DNA of 5,459 nucleotides, taken from assembly GCA_905201305.1 (NCBI GenBank), contig CAJKNS010000174.1, positions 1-5,459 on the forward strand, read 5' to 3'. Positions 1-5,121 of this stretch are shown piece after piece. The notes beneath the pieces were generated by a model. That model searched no databases, was not told the DNA's origin, and was given only the letters and a program-made list of their open reading frames with translations. The stretch's first letter is position 1; each line of letters begins with the position of its first letter. The position numbers and the translations under genes were made by a program. Source of the stretch: an uncultured Eubacteriales bacterium (lineage in GTDB: Bacteria; Bacillota; Clostridia; Oscillospirales; Oscillospiraceae).

Positions 1-88
1 CGCAAAATCTCTGGCTGAATCCTCGCCGCCAATTTATGCGGTATTGACTTGAAAGAATAAAAGAACTTGCGAAAAAAATCTTACAGCA

Positions 89-121
89 AAAGGACGTACT
101 GCAAACCGCAGTACGTCCTTT
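89..121 (-). terminator. intrinsic terminator of the glycosidase-like gene
   Basis: A perfect 14-bp inverted repeat (89-102 with 108-121, arm AAAGGACGTACTGC) encloses a 5-base loop. It lies about 33 bases past the stop of the minus-strand gene at 154-1875. Read on the minus strand, the arm ends in TTTT; a second run of seven T follows about nine bases later. On the plus strand the following bases are mixed, so the minus direction is favoured, although it may also stop transcripts coming from the left. Confidence 0.75.
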
Positions 122-153
122 GTATTCTAATCCGTCGCGCCGGCGAATCCCAC

Positions 154-1875
154 TTATTTGTACACCCAGGCAGAGGGCAGGGTTCTGCCGCCGGGCAATG
201 CGGTGTTGGAGCACCGGGTCACATATTCGCCCTTGTAATACATAATGGCGCTGGTGCCGCCGTCCAGATTCAGCGCCTGAACGCAGCCATAGTCCACCAT
301 CTTTGCGGCAACGTCTACCACGCTGCATCCGGGGCTGTCTGCCAGACGACCCTCTACGATCACCATCATCGTCTCCAGACGGTCACTCTGACCCAATACG
401 GCGCGGGGCTGAGGACCGGTCCAGGTGCTCTGTGCGGACAAATCAACGCCGTCTACCACCAGTGCAGGATGGAACTCGCAGGCGTCGCGGGTACCGCTGC
501 CAACGGCTTCGGTGGAGTCCACGATATACATTTTGTTGTCGTCACGGAGCTCCAGCCGCTTATCGCCGGGCTGACCCAGACGGGTGCCCATTTCCTCGCC
601 CTCGCAAATCGCCAGACCGGAAACCTGTCCGCCGTTGCTGGTACCGTCGTCCAGGAAGGCGCTGCCGGTGATGGCAAGCAGACCGGAGTTATCCTCGCAG
701 ATTTTGCCGGCAGTCTGTCCGGTGACCGGCAGCGTGCTGGCGGCGCAGAGGTGCAGCCGGGAGGTATCTTTTAAAATCGCCATGACGCCGCGAGAGGAAC
801 CGAAGTGTACCCGCAGCAGCAGAATGCCGTTCTGGGCGTCCAGCGCCAATACCTGATCGCCCTGGGTTGTCATGATTTCGGTGCCGGAATCACTGAGACC
901 GGCTTCGTTGATGTCGATATAGCTCCAGCCGTAGCTCAGGGCTTCGGGATGTGCGCTGAGATAGCTCTGCATGGAGTCATAGTCCAGTTCATAGAACATC
1001 TCAAAGAACGTCTGCTCTTCGGGGCTGGAATACAGCTGGGTTTCCTCGGTGTCTGCCGGGCTGGAGTCTGCCGGGCTGGTGCCTGTCGTGGCGGTTTCCT
1101 GGGCGGAGTCGGCTGTGTCGCTGAAGGTGGGAACCTTGCTGACGGCGACGCCGCCCCACTCCGAACGAACGCCGACCATGGCGTCGTCAGCGGCAAAGTC
1201 CTCCAGCATCACCTGATCGATGATTTCACTGGGGATAATGGCAGTTGCCAGCCACTTGTGGTTCAGGGTGGACATGGCAGTGCGGATGTAGGTGTCCCGC
1301 AGGTTGGTCAGGACGGGAATCGGCGCATAAAGCACCATGAGATAAAAGGCTGCCAAAAGGGTAATCAGCAGCAGAAGCAGATGGGAGAAAACCGAAAGCG
1401 CACGATGGGTACCGGAGGGGGTGTCGTCCTCGTCGTCCTCGTCATCCTCCTCGTCCTCGTCATCCTGATCTTCCAGGTCGCTGTCCTCGTCGGAATAGTG
1501 ATACCAGCCCTCCTCCGGGGCATCGGGCATGGCAGCGTCAAAGCTCCGGTATTCGCTGGAGCCGTCGTAGGAGCGAAAGGTGCCGGAATCGCTGTAGCTA
1601 TCGTAATCGGTGTAGTCGCCCAGACGAAAATCCTGCTGGGGTGCTGCATCGGAATCCGGTGCGGAAGCGGCGGAATCGTTGGGTTCTGTTGGCTCAGTCT
1701 CAGTGGGAAGACGCTGAGGACCGTTATAGTATGCGTCCTTGTCCTCTTCAAACTCAAACTCAGAGGGGTCCACAGAGGCAAACAGGTCATCAAACGGATC
1801 GGACATGTGTTCGGACGGCGCTCCGGAATTCTGCGTCGGCTGCCGGCTGTCATCGTACAGGTCACGTTTTGACAT
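154..1875 (-). CDS. membrane-anchored phosphodiester glycosidase (NAGPA-like) family protein
   Basis: This 573-residue protein has three parts. Residues 1-157 are polar and disordered, with a run of almost only D and E at 129-151. Residues about 160-187 form one hydrophobic helix (SHLLLLLITLLAAFYLMVLY). The remaining ~385 residues should lie outside the membrane. The region from about 395 to the end resembles the NAGPA/phosphodiester glycosidase fold: AITGSAFLDDG is like the family's 'INGGFF' motif, PRAVLGQ and VIVEGR follow, and LNLDGGTSAIMYYKGEYV matches the hallmark LNLDGGGSS motif. Known family members uncap phosphodiester-linked sugars, such as GlcNAc-1-phosphate diesters; the bacterial substrates are mostly unknown, and a cell-envelope glycan is only an inference. 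Residues 190-395 are not recognised and include a short Ser/Pro/Ala/Asp linker. The start is chosen by GAGGA seven bases upstream of the ATG. It is a single gene, with a terminator behind it and a likely own promoter at 1955-1983. Confidence 0.85.
   Translation of the reverse strand: MSKRDLYDDSRQPTQNSGAPSEHMSDPFDDLFASVDPSEFEFEEDKDAYYNGPQRLPTETEPTEPNDSAASAPDSDAAPQQDFRLGDYTDYDSYSDSGTFRSYDGSSEYRSFDAAMPDAPEEGWYHYSDEDSDLEDQDDEDEEDDEDDEDDTPSGTHRALSVFSHLLLLLITLLAAFYLMVLYAPIPVLTNLRDTYIRTAMSTLNHKWLATAIIPSEIIDQVMLEDFAADDAMVGVRSEWGGVAVSKVPTFSDTADSAQETATTGTSPADSSPADTEETQLYSSPEEQTFFEMFYELDYDSMQSYLSAHPEALSYGWSYIDINEAGLSDSGTEIMTTQGDQVLALDAQNGILLLRVHFGSSRGVMAILKDTSRLHLCAASTLPVTGQTAGKICEDNSGLLAITGSAFLDDGTSNGGQVSGLAICEGEEMGTRLGQPGDKRLELRDDNKMYIVDSTEAVGSGTRDACEFHPALVVDGVDLSAQSTWTGPQPRAVLGQSDRLETMMVIVEGRLADSPGCSVVDVAAKMVDYGCVQALNLDGGTSAIMYYKGEYVTRCSNTALPGGRTLPSAWVYK
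1051..1080. repeat. two-copy 15-bp tandem repeat in the glycosidase-like gene
   Basis: GTCTGCCGGGCTGGA is followed directly by GTCTGCCGGGCTGGT, a 14 of 15 match. In the minus-strand protein this gives SPADSSPADT at residues about 267-276, in a low-complexity extracytoplasmic linker. The repeat keeps the frame, so copy-number change would only alter linker length. Confidence 0.8.
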
Positions 1876-1881
1876 GAAATT

Positions 1882-1886
1882 TCCTC
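1882..1886 (-). promoter_or_regulatory. ribosome binding site of the glycosidase-like gene
   Basis: On the minus strand GTGAGGAAATTTC precedes the ATG, putting GAGG seven bases from the start at 1875. This supports that ATG over the longer competing minus-strand frame that begins at 1895 in another phase. Confidence 0.75.
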
Positions 1887-1954
1887 ACTTATCATTGGGA
1901 TCGCCGCCGGGTAGCAGCGTCAAATAATCAAGAATTTTTGCTTATAACTGAGCT

Positions 1955-1983
1955 ATGATATCATATTTTTGCCGGAAAAGCAA
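1955..1983 (-). promoter_or_regulatory. candidate SigA-type extended -10 promoter for the glycosidase-like gene
   Basis: Reading the minus strand, TTGCTT (1983-1978) is followed by a 17-base spacer and TGATATCAT. The latter is an extended -10 (TG, one base, TATCAT, five of six to TATAAT). Transcription would begin near 1948, giving a leader of about 70 bases. The -10 core ATGATATCAT (1955-1964) is palindromic, so it also offers a TGATATCAT in the plus direction, possibly starting an RNA near 1970. The -35 match is weak on both strands. Confidence 0.45.
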
Positions 1984-2261
1984 CCGAACCGGCTGTTTTT
2001 AGAAAATTATTCCGTGCGGGTATATTCTGCGTCGGACTGCATATACTTCTCATGGACCGGGAGGAAAAGAACCGGTGTTTCAAAGGCCAGGAAACATCTG
2101 AAGGACGATGTATCATTACATCGAAGATCAGTGCGGAATCTTGAGACAGGATAACCTGTGTGATTCCAAAGGGAACTTTTATCAAGCGGTCAAGGGTATC
2201 CGGCAGGACATGTCAGCCAGGATGCGAAAAAAGCGGGGCAGCGACGGCTGTCCCGCTTTTT
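1971..2261 (+). ncRNA. candidate structured RNA, no known family recognised
   Basis: This gene-free stretch holds a chain of inverted repeats: 2020-2025/2041-2046 (GTATAT/ATATAC), 2056-2060/2072-2076 (ACCGG/CCGGT), 2106-2112/2117-2123 (CGATGTA/TACATCG), 2135-2140/2162-2167 (GGAATC/GATTCC, enclosing ACAGG-ATAA-CCTGT), 2168-2171/2176-2179 (AAAG-GGAA-CTTT), and 2198-2204/2216-2223 (ATCCGGC with GCC, bulged A, GGAT). It ends in the terminator at 2228-2261. The plus strand is preferred for two reasons. The terminator has a G-U pair there but an A-C mismatch on the minus strand, and a palindromic extended -10 at 1956-1964 could start the RNA. I find no match to SRP RNA, tmRNA, 6S RNA, RNase P or the common riboswitch cores. 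No convincing protein is encoded. The call rests on by-eye pairing only. Confidence 0.3.
2228..2261. terminator. bidirectional intrinsic terminator
   Basis: The 15-bp stem pairs 2228-2242 with 2247-2261 (AAAAAGCGGGGCAGC with GCTGTCCCGCTTTTT) around the loop GACG. On the plus strand all 15 pairs form, one of them G-U (2238 with 2251), and the stem ends in five T. On the minus strand that position is an A-C mismatch, and the stem runs into six T. It lies eight bases past the stop of the minus-strand gene at 2270, so it serves that gene and could also end a plus-strand RNA. Confidence 0.85.
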
Positions 2262-2269
2262 GTTATGGC

Positions 2270-3250
2270 TTATTTCACGGTATAAACGATTCCGTCAATG
2301 ATGACAGAGGCAACGCTGCTCAAATCCACCGGCTGGGTAAACAGCAGGGTGTGGGAAATGATGACGCTGCCATCGTCCTGATTCTCGCCTTCGGTGCTCA
2401 GATCAAGGGTGCCGTACTGACCAAGGTCTGCGTCTCCAGCGTGCCAATTGCCGTCCAGAACAGGATAGCGGGAGCCGTCCGTCATGGTCAGAGTGATTTC
2501 CGGGGAATCCATGACACCCATTTTGTGCTCTTTTTCGATCCGTTCGGTGGCGCTGGCATCCGCAGAAATTCCCAGGTCTATAACCTTTTTCAGATGCAGG
2601 GTCAGCGGCGTGAGAACAACGGTAACATAGTCGCCGTCGCCGGTGAGAGAGACGGAATCGGTGAGCACGGAATCTATGGGGGCGTTAAACAGGGAATAGC
2701 GGTGGGACGCGGTGTCGCCGTCCTCCAGTACGGTGACCTCAAAGCTGATGAGGTCGCCGGACTGGACAATGCTGTCAGCCTTCACGCTCCAGACGAGAAT
2801 CCGCACCAGCTCCTCGCTGGATTCAATGATCTGACTGCCTACCGTGCCGCTGGAGAGATGGGTCACATCAGAGCAAAACACGTCATAGTTGGAGGAGGTC
2901 AGGTTGGCTTTGCCGTAGTCCGTCAGAGGCTCCACCTGGGGATCGTCCAGCACCGCGGTCGTTTCCTCCAGCGGCAGTTCGATTTTCCTGCGCCGAAGCC
3001 GATCCACGGTCTTATTCCGCGCCACACTGCCCAGCCAGCTCCTCAGGCAGCCAGGAGAAATCTCACCGGCATGCTGCCAGAGTGCATAAAACACGTCCGA
3101 TGCAGCCTCCTCCTCGTCCTCCTGGGATAAATACCCCCGGCTTCGGTTATGAATCACCGCAAGAACATAGCTGGTATATTGGGCAATGGCGGCTTCCAGA
3201 GCATGCTCATTGCCCCGGATGATCTTTTTCAGGATGCGTTGTTCCTCCAT
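2270..3250 (-). CDS. sigma-70 region 2 fused to an anti-sigma-like (DUF4179/DUF5643-type) C-terminal domain
   Basis: The protein has 326 residues from the ATG at 3250, chosen because CGGAGGTG sits eight bases upstream; a GTG at 3283 would add 11 residues but has no good site. Residues about 5-90 look like sigma-70 region 2, the part that binds core polymerase and the -10 element: RGNEHALEAAIAQYTSYVLAVI, then SQEDEEEAASDVFYALWQHA (regions 2.1-2.2), then LRSWLGSVARNKTVDRLRRRK (2.3-2.4). The linker ELPLEETTAVLDDPQVEP is also sigma-like. Region 4, which reads -35 elements, is absent. From about residue 110 the sequence is beta-rich and resembles the outer part of DUF4179/DUF5643 anti-sigma proteins: LTPLTLHLKKVIDLGISA, ITLTMTDGSRYPVLDG, and the closing FTQPVDLSSVASVIIDG. 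In Clostridia, sigma genes of this kind are commonly followed by such an anti-sigma gene. No membrane helix remains. Both halves keep one open frame, so this is either an in-frame deletion product (degraded pair), an assembly collapse, or a new architecture. Sigma part confident; C-terminal assignment moderate. Confidence 0.75.
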   Translation of the reverse strand: MEEQRILKKIIRGNEHALEAAIAQYTSYVLAVIHNRSRGYLSQEDEEEAASDVFYALWQHAGEISPGCLRSWLGSVARNKTVDRLRRRKIELPLEETTAVLDDPQVEPLTDYGKANLTSSNYDVFCSDVTHLSSGTVGSQIIESSEELVRILVWSVKADSIVQSGDLISFEVTVLEDGDTASHRYSLFNAPIDSVLTDSVSLTGDGDYVTVVLTPLTLHLKKVIDLGISADASATERIEKEHKMGVMDSPEITLTMTDGSRYPVLDGNWHAGDADLGQYGTLDLSTEGENQDDGSVIISHTLLFTQPVDLSSVASVIIDGIVYTVK

Positions 3251-3256
3251 CCAAGC

Positions 3257-3264
3257 CACCTCCG
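3257..3264 (-). promoter_or_regulatory. ribosome binding site that fixes the start of the sigma/anti-sigma fusion
   Basis: CGGAGGTG on the minus strand lies eight bases before the ATG at 3250. The upstream in-frame GTG at 3283 would place this strong site inside the gene, so the shorter 326-residue product is preferred. Confidence 0.8.
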
Positions 3265-3270
3265 TAAGTT

Positions 3271-3282
3271 TGTCAGCTGACA
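3271..3282. repeat. perfect 12-bp palindrome in the leader of the fusion gene
   Basis: TGTCAGCTGACA reads the same on both strands. It lies 20 bases before the chosen ATG, just upstream of the ribosome binding site and around the inferred transcription start, a position suited to an operator. A 12-bp palindrome is expected about once by chance in a window this size, so regulatory function is only suggested. Confidence 0.35.
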
Positions 3283-3311
3283 CCTATATCATCGGCACAA
3301 AGGGGCAAAGT
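3283..3311 (-). promoter_or_regulatory. weak candidate promoter of the sigma/anti-sigma fusion gene
   Basis: On the minus strand TGATATAGG (3291-3283) resembles an extended -10 (TG, one base, TATAGG, four of six). Only poor -35 matches lie upstream (TTTGCC at 15 bases, ACTTTG at 17). The implied start near 3276 falls inside the 12-bp palindrome at 3271-3282. A promoter read by an alternative sigma factor is equally possible. Confidence 0.25.
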
Positions 3312-3349
3312 GTCCCATCATTTGCGAAAAAACATGAAAACAGCATGAA

Positions 3350-3381
3350 AAACGCATGGAATGGAGCCATCCCATGCGTTT
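3350..3381 (-). terminator. intrinsic terminator of the HD-domain gene
   Basis: AAACGCATGG (3350-3359) pairs with CCATGCGTTT (3372-3381). The 12-base interior has further ATGG/CCAT complementarity. On the minus strand the stem runs into TTTTT and begins only four bases past the TAA stop at 3385. It separates the HD gene from the sigma/anti-sigma fusion gene downstream, arguing for separate transcription. Confidence 0.8.
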
Positions 3382-3384
3382 CAT

Positions 3385-3957
3385 TTATCCATGTTTGGAA
3401 GTCTCAATCTTTTCACAGGTCACCCGGTCCACCTCGTTCCGCAGACTGCGGAGCCACGGGGTCAGATCCATCAAATCCGCGCCATAGGTGAGCTGCAAAT
3501 CATATTCCAGCGGCAGCCAGGTGGAGATATCCGCCTCATCGTGCTGAATCAGCGCCTCCAGCTTGTCCAGGGCTTTATACAGCCGGGCTTCCTTTGTCTC
3601 CAGCGCCGCCATCTCCTCATAAAGACTGCGGAATTCCTGCCGGGTGGGCTCCGGAAACGTATCCACCCAGGCAAAGAACTGCTGCTCCTCCACTTCCTCG
3701 TCGGAATCTGTCTTATTAAATGCGGGAATATCGCCGGTAAATGCCTCGCCCAGATCATGGATCAGGCACATGCGAATTACCCGGTTCATGTCAAGGTCGG
3801 GAAATTCATCGGCGCAGAGCATTGCCATCAGGGTAATCCGCCAGCTGTGCTCTGCCACGCTTTCGTGGCGACCGCTGGAGGTCCAGGAATGGCGGGTACT
3901 ACACTTGAGCCGTTCGGCAACGGACAGAATCGATAAAAACGCACTGGGCTGCATCAT
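3385..3957 (-). CDS. HD-domain phosphohydrolase, YfbR/HDDC2 5'-nucleotidase type
   Basis: This 190-residue cytoplasmic protein carries the metal-binding HD signature in order: RHESVAEHSWR (residues about 30-40), the HD pair in CLIHDLGEAFTGDIP (H67, D68), and a distal Asp in LYKALDKLEAL (D131). RHSW just before the first motif matches the Arg/Trp substrate loop seen in YfbR and HDDC2 relatives. Known members dephosphorylate deoxynucleoside monophosphates and help control dNTP pools; the exact substrate here is inferred. Length and layout are typical, and no part is missing. The start at 3957 is chosen because AAAGGAG lies five bases upstream. The next codon is also ATG (3954, spacing eight) and is an equal alternative, whereas the ATG at 3975 precedes the ribosome binding site and is unlikely. 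It is read divergently from spoIIIAA, has its own promoter and terminator, and so appears to be a single housekeeping gene. Confidence 0.9.
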   Translation of the reverse strand: MMQPSAFLSILSVAERLKCSTRHSWTSSGRHESVAEHSWRITLMAMLCADEFPDLDMNRVIRMCLIHDLGEAFTGDIPAFNKTDSDEEVEEQQFFAWVDTFPEPTRQEFRSLYEEMAALETKEARLYKALDKLEALIQHDEADISTWLPLEYDLQLTYGADLMDLTPWLRSLRNEVDRVTCEKIETSKHG

Positions 3958-3962
3958 TGAGA

Positions 3963-3969
3963 CTCCTTT
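3963..3969 (-). promoter_or_regulatory. ribosome binding site that decides the HD gene start
   Basis: AAAGGAG on the minus strand is five bases from the ATG at 3957 and eight from the one at 3954. It lies inside the longer frame that begins at 3975, ruling against that start. Confidence 0.8.
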
Positions 3970-3986
3970 CGACATAACACCCGGAT

Positions 3987-3995
3987 ATTATACCA
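3987..3995 (-). promoter_or_regulatory. extended -10 promoter of the HD-domain gene
   Basis: Reading the minus strand, TGGTATAAT is a full extended -10: TG, one base, then a perfect TATAAT. There is no clear -35 at 16-18 bases (AGTCAA at 17), which is tolerated by extended -10 promoters. Transcription would start near 3980, giving a leader of about 23 bases that holds the AAAGGAG site. Confidence 0.6.
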
Positions 3996-4028
3996 TACCG
4001 GAATCCCCGTTGACTAGTGCCCGGCGTA

Positions 4029-4056
4029 TCATATTTTCCTGCGCCGCGCATACCCT
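4029..4056 (+). promoter_or_regulatory. SigE-like (mother-cell sporulation) promoter of the spoIIIA operon
   Basis: TCATATT (4029-4035) is followed by 13 bases and CATACCCT (4049-4056). This closely fits the Bacillus subtilis SigE pattern (ATATT-type -35, CATACAnT-type -10). The B. subtilis spoIIIA operon is known to be SigE-dependent, so element and gene agree. The expected start near 4062 leaves a short leader, with the AGGAGG site almost at its 5' end. I have not scored it with a matrix. Confidence 0.65.
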
Positions 4057-4063
4057 TTAACGC

Positions 4064-4069
4064 AGGAGG
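4064..4069 (+). promoter_or_regulatory. ribosome binding site of spoIIIAA
   Basis: A perfect AGGAGG lies eight bases before the ATG at 4078, fixing that start. It lies only a few bases after the inferred SigE transcription start. Confidence 0.85.
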
Positions 4070-4077
4070 CGGTACTT

Positions 4078-5121
4078 ATGATATTATCCACCCTAACCCC
4101 GGAGCTGAATTTTGCACTGGAGCAGCTTTCTCCCGGAAGAATGGGACAGCTGTGCGAGCTGCGATTCCGGCGGGGGCAGCAGGTCACGGGGGCATTTCCC
4201 TGGGGGGAGGAGCTGATTTGCCGGAACGGACAGCCCATTGCTGTAACCGAAGCGCTATTAAAAACGCTTCTGGACCGGGCAACCAGCTGCTCTCCCTATG
4301 CTCTTCGTATGGAGGAAACAGGGCTGTATCTGCCGCTGGAACAGGGCTGCCGCATGGGACTGTGCGGTGAAACGGTGCTGCGAGACGGAAAAATCTTCGG
4401 CCTAAGGCATATTTCCTCCCTGGTGATTCGATTTGCCCGGGAAATTCCGGGGGCAGCGGATCAGGCGGCATTGCGTCTTCGGCAGGGGGACAACCTGTAT
4501 TCCGCGCTGATTCTTTCGCCGCCGGGAGGCGGAAAAACCACGTTTCTCCGGGATTTGATCCGGCAGCTGAGCACCCAGGGCATACGGATCGGGGTTGTGG
4601 ATCAGCGCCGGGAGCTGGCAGCCCAGAGGGAGGGGGAAAACACGCTGGATTTGGGACCCTGTACCGATGTGCTGTCCGGCTGTCCCAAGGATCAGGGCAT
4701 GGCGCTGCTGCTGAGAGTGATGAATCCGCAAATCATGGCGGTGGACGAGCTGTGGGGACAGTCGGAGCTGGAAACGGTACGGGAGATTGCGGGCGCGGGC
4801 GTCCGGGTGCTGGCAACGGTCCATGCCCGGAATCTCCGGCAGCTGAGGATGCGTTCCGGCTTCCGGCAGCTGCTGGAGGACGGCGTGTTTGATTACATCA
4901 TAGAGCTGGAGCATTACAAAATCAAAAGAATGGAGCGATTGGGAGATGGTGCTGAAACTGGCAGGGGGAATCTTTGTGGGAGTGGCGTCGCTGATGAGCG
5001 GCTGGATGGCGCGGCAGGGACTGAGCCGTCAGCTTCATCTGATTCGTCAGCTGCGGCTGGGTCTGGAGCTCATGGGACAGGAGATGGAGCTGCACATGCC
5101 CTCCATGCCGGAGCTGTTTGA
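4078..5121 (+). CDS. spoIIIAA: stage III sporulation protein AA (SpoIIIAA), ATPase of the SpoIIIA-SpoIIQ channel
   Basis: SpoIIIAA is a mother-cell ATPase related to secretion-system motor ATPases. It works with SpoIIIAB-AH and forespore SpoIIQ in the channel that sustains the engulfed forespore. Seen here: the N-terminal family start with ELRFRRGQ; FGLRHISSLVIRFAREIPGA at 107-126; the Walker A loop SPPGGGKTT (147-155, with Ser in place of the usual first Gly); VVDQRRELAA; Walker B IMAVDELWG (219-227); and ATVHARN (247-252). The recognisable family sequence ends near FDYIIELEHYKIKRMERL (about residue 288, base 4941). The frame then stays open to 5121, adding about 60 residues rich in G, A, S and D. 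Those look like the off-frame reading of spoIIIAB, which begins at 4946. So either the stop was lost and the two genes truly overlap by 176 bases, or a one-base error or mutation lies near the A-runs at 4918-4929. Identity is confident; the 3' end is doubtful. Confidence 0.92.
   Translation: MILSTLTPELNFALEQLSPGRMGQLCELRFRRGQQVTGAFPWGEELICRNGQPIAVTEALLKTLLDRATSCSPYALRMEETGLYLPLEQGCRMGLCGETVLRDGKIFGLRHISSLVIRFAREIPGAADQAALRLRQGDNLYSALILSPPGGGKTTFLRDLIRQLSTQGIRIGVVDQRRELAAQREGENTLDLGPCTDVLSGCPKDQGMALLLRVMNPQIMAVDELWGQSELETVREIAGAGVRVLATVHARNLRQLRMRSGFRQLLEDGVFDYIIELEHYKIKRMERLGDGAETGRGNLCGSGVADERLDGAAGTEPSASSDSSAAAGSGAHGTGDGAAHALHAGAV

Noticed and set aside
1..66. Possible tail of a gene entering from the left (plus-strand stops at 47 and 52; one minus-strand frame fully open)
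   Set aside because: At most 16 residues are visible in any plus frame, with no recognisable motif, so neither strand nor gene can be assigned.
1423..1491. Simple-sequence repeat (GTC/CTC triplets) suspected as an independent repeat or slippage site
   Set aside because: It is explained by the codons of the D/E run in the minus-strand protein and is not a perfect repeat.
67..1872. Long plus-strand open frames (67-774, 805-1872 and shorter ones) opposite the glycosidase-like gene
   Set aside because: They are antisense shadows: no ribosome binding sites, no family similarity, and the minus-strand protein has clear domain motifs throughout.
1971..2000. Short GCCGG/CCGGC hairpin followed by TGTTTTT as a plus-strand terminator
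   Set aside because: Only five pairs with a 13-base loop; too weak to call, though it would block the proposed RNA if active.
1961..2185. Minus-strand 74-codon open frame in the intergenic stretch
   Set aside because: It begins with TTG, has no ribosome binding site, resembles no protein I know, and overlaps the hairpins and promoter.
2050..2230. Known riboswitch, RNase P or SRP RNA in the hairpin region (GAGGAAA in a loop recalls RNase P)
   Set aside because: The wider conserved cores of these families are not present on either strand by eye.
2108..3130. Plus-strand 340-codon open frame opposite the sigma/anti-sigma fusion
   Set aside because: It starts inside the hairpin region without a ribosome binding site and mirrors a minus-strand gene with recognisable sigma region 2.
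3251..3283. GTG at 3283 as start of the sigma/anti-sigma fusion
   Set aside because: The strong CGGAGGTG site lies inside this extension and points to ATG 3250.
4010..4037. Plus-strand SigA promoter TTGACT-16-TATTTT before spoIIIAA
   Set aside because: The -10 is poor (four of six) and the overlapping SigE-type boxes fit better and match known control of the operon; not excluded as a minor promoter.
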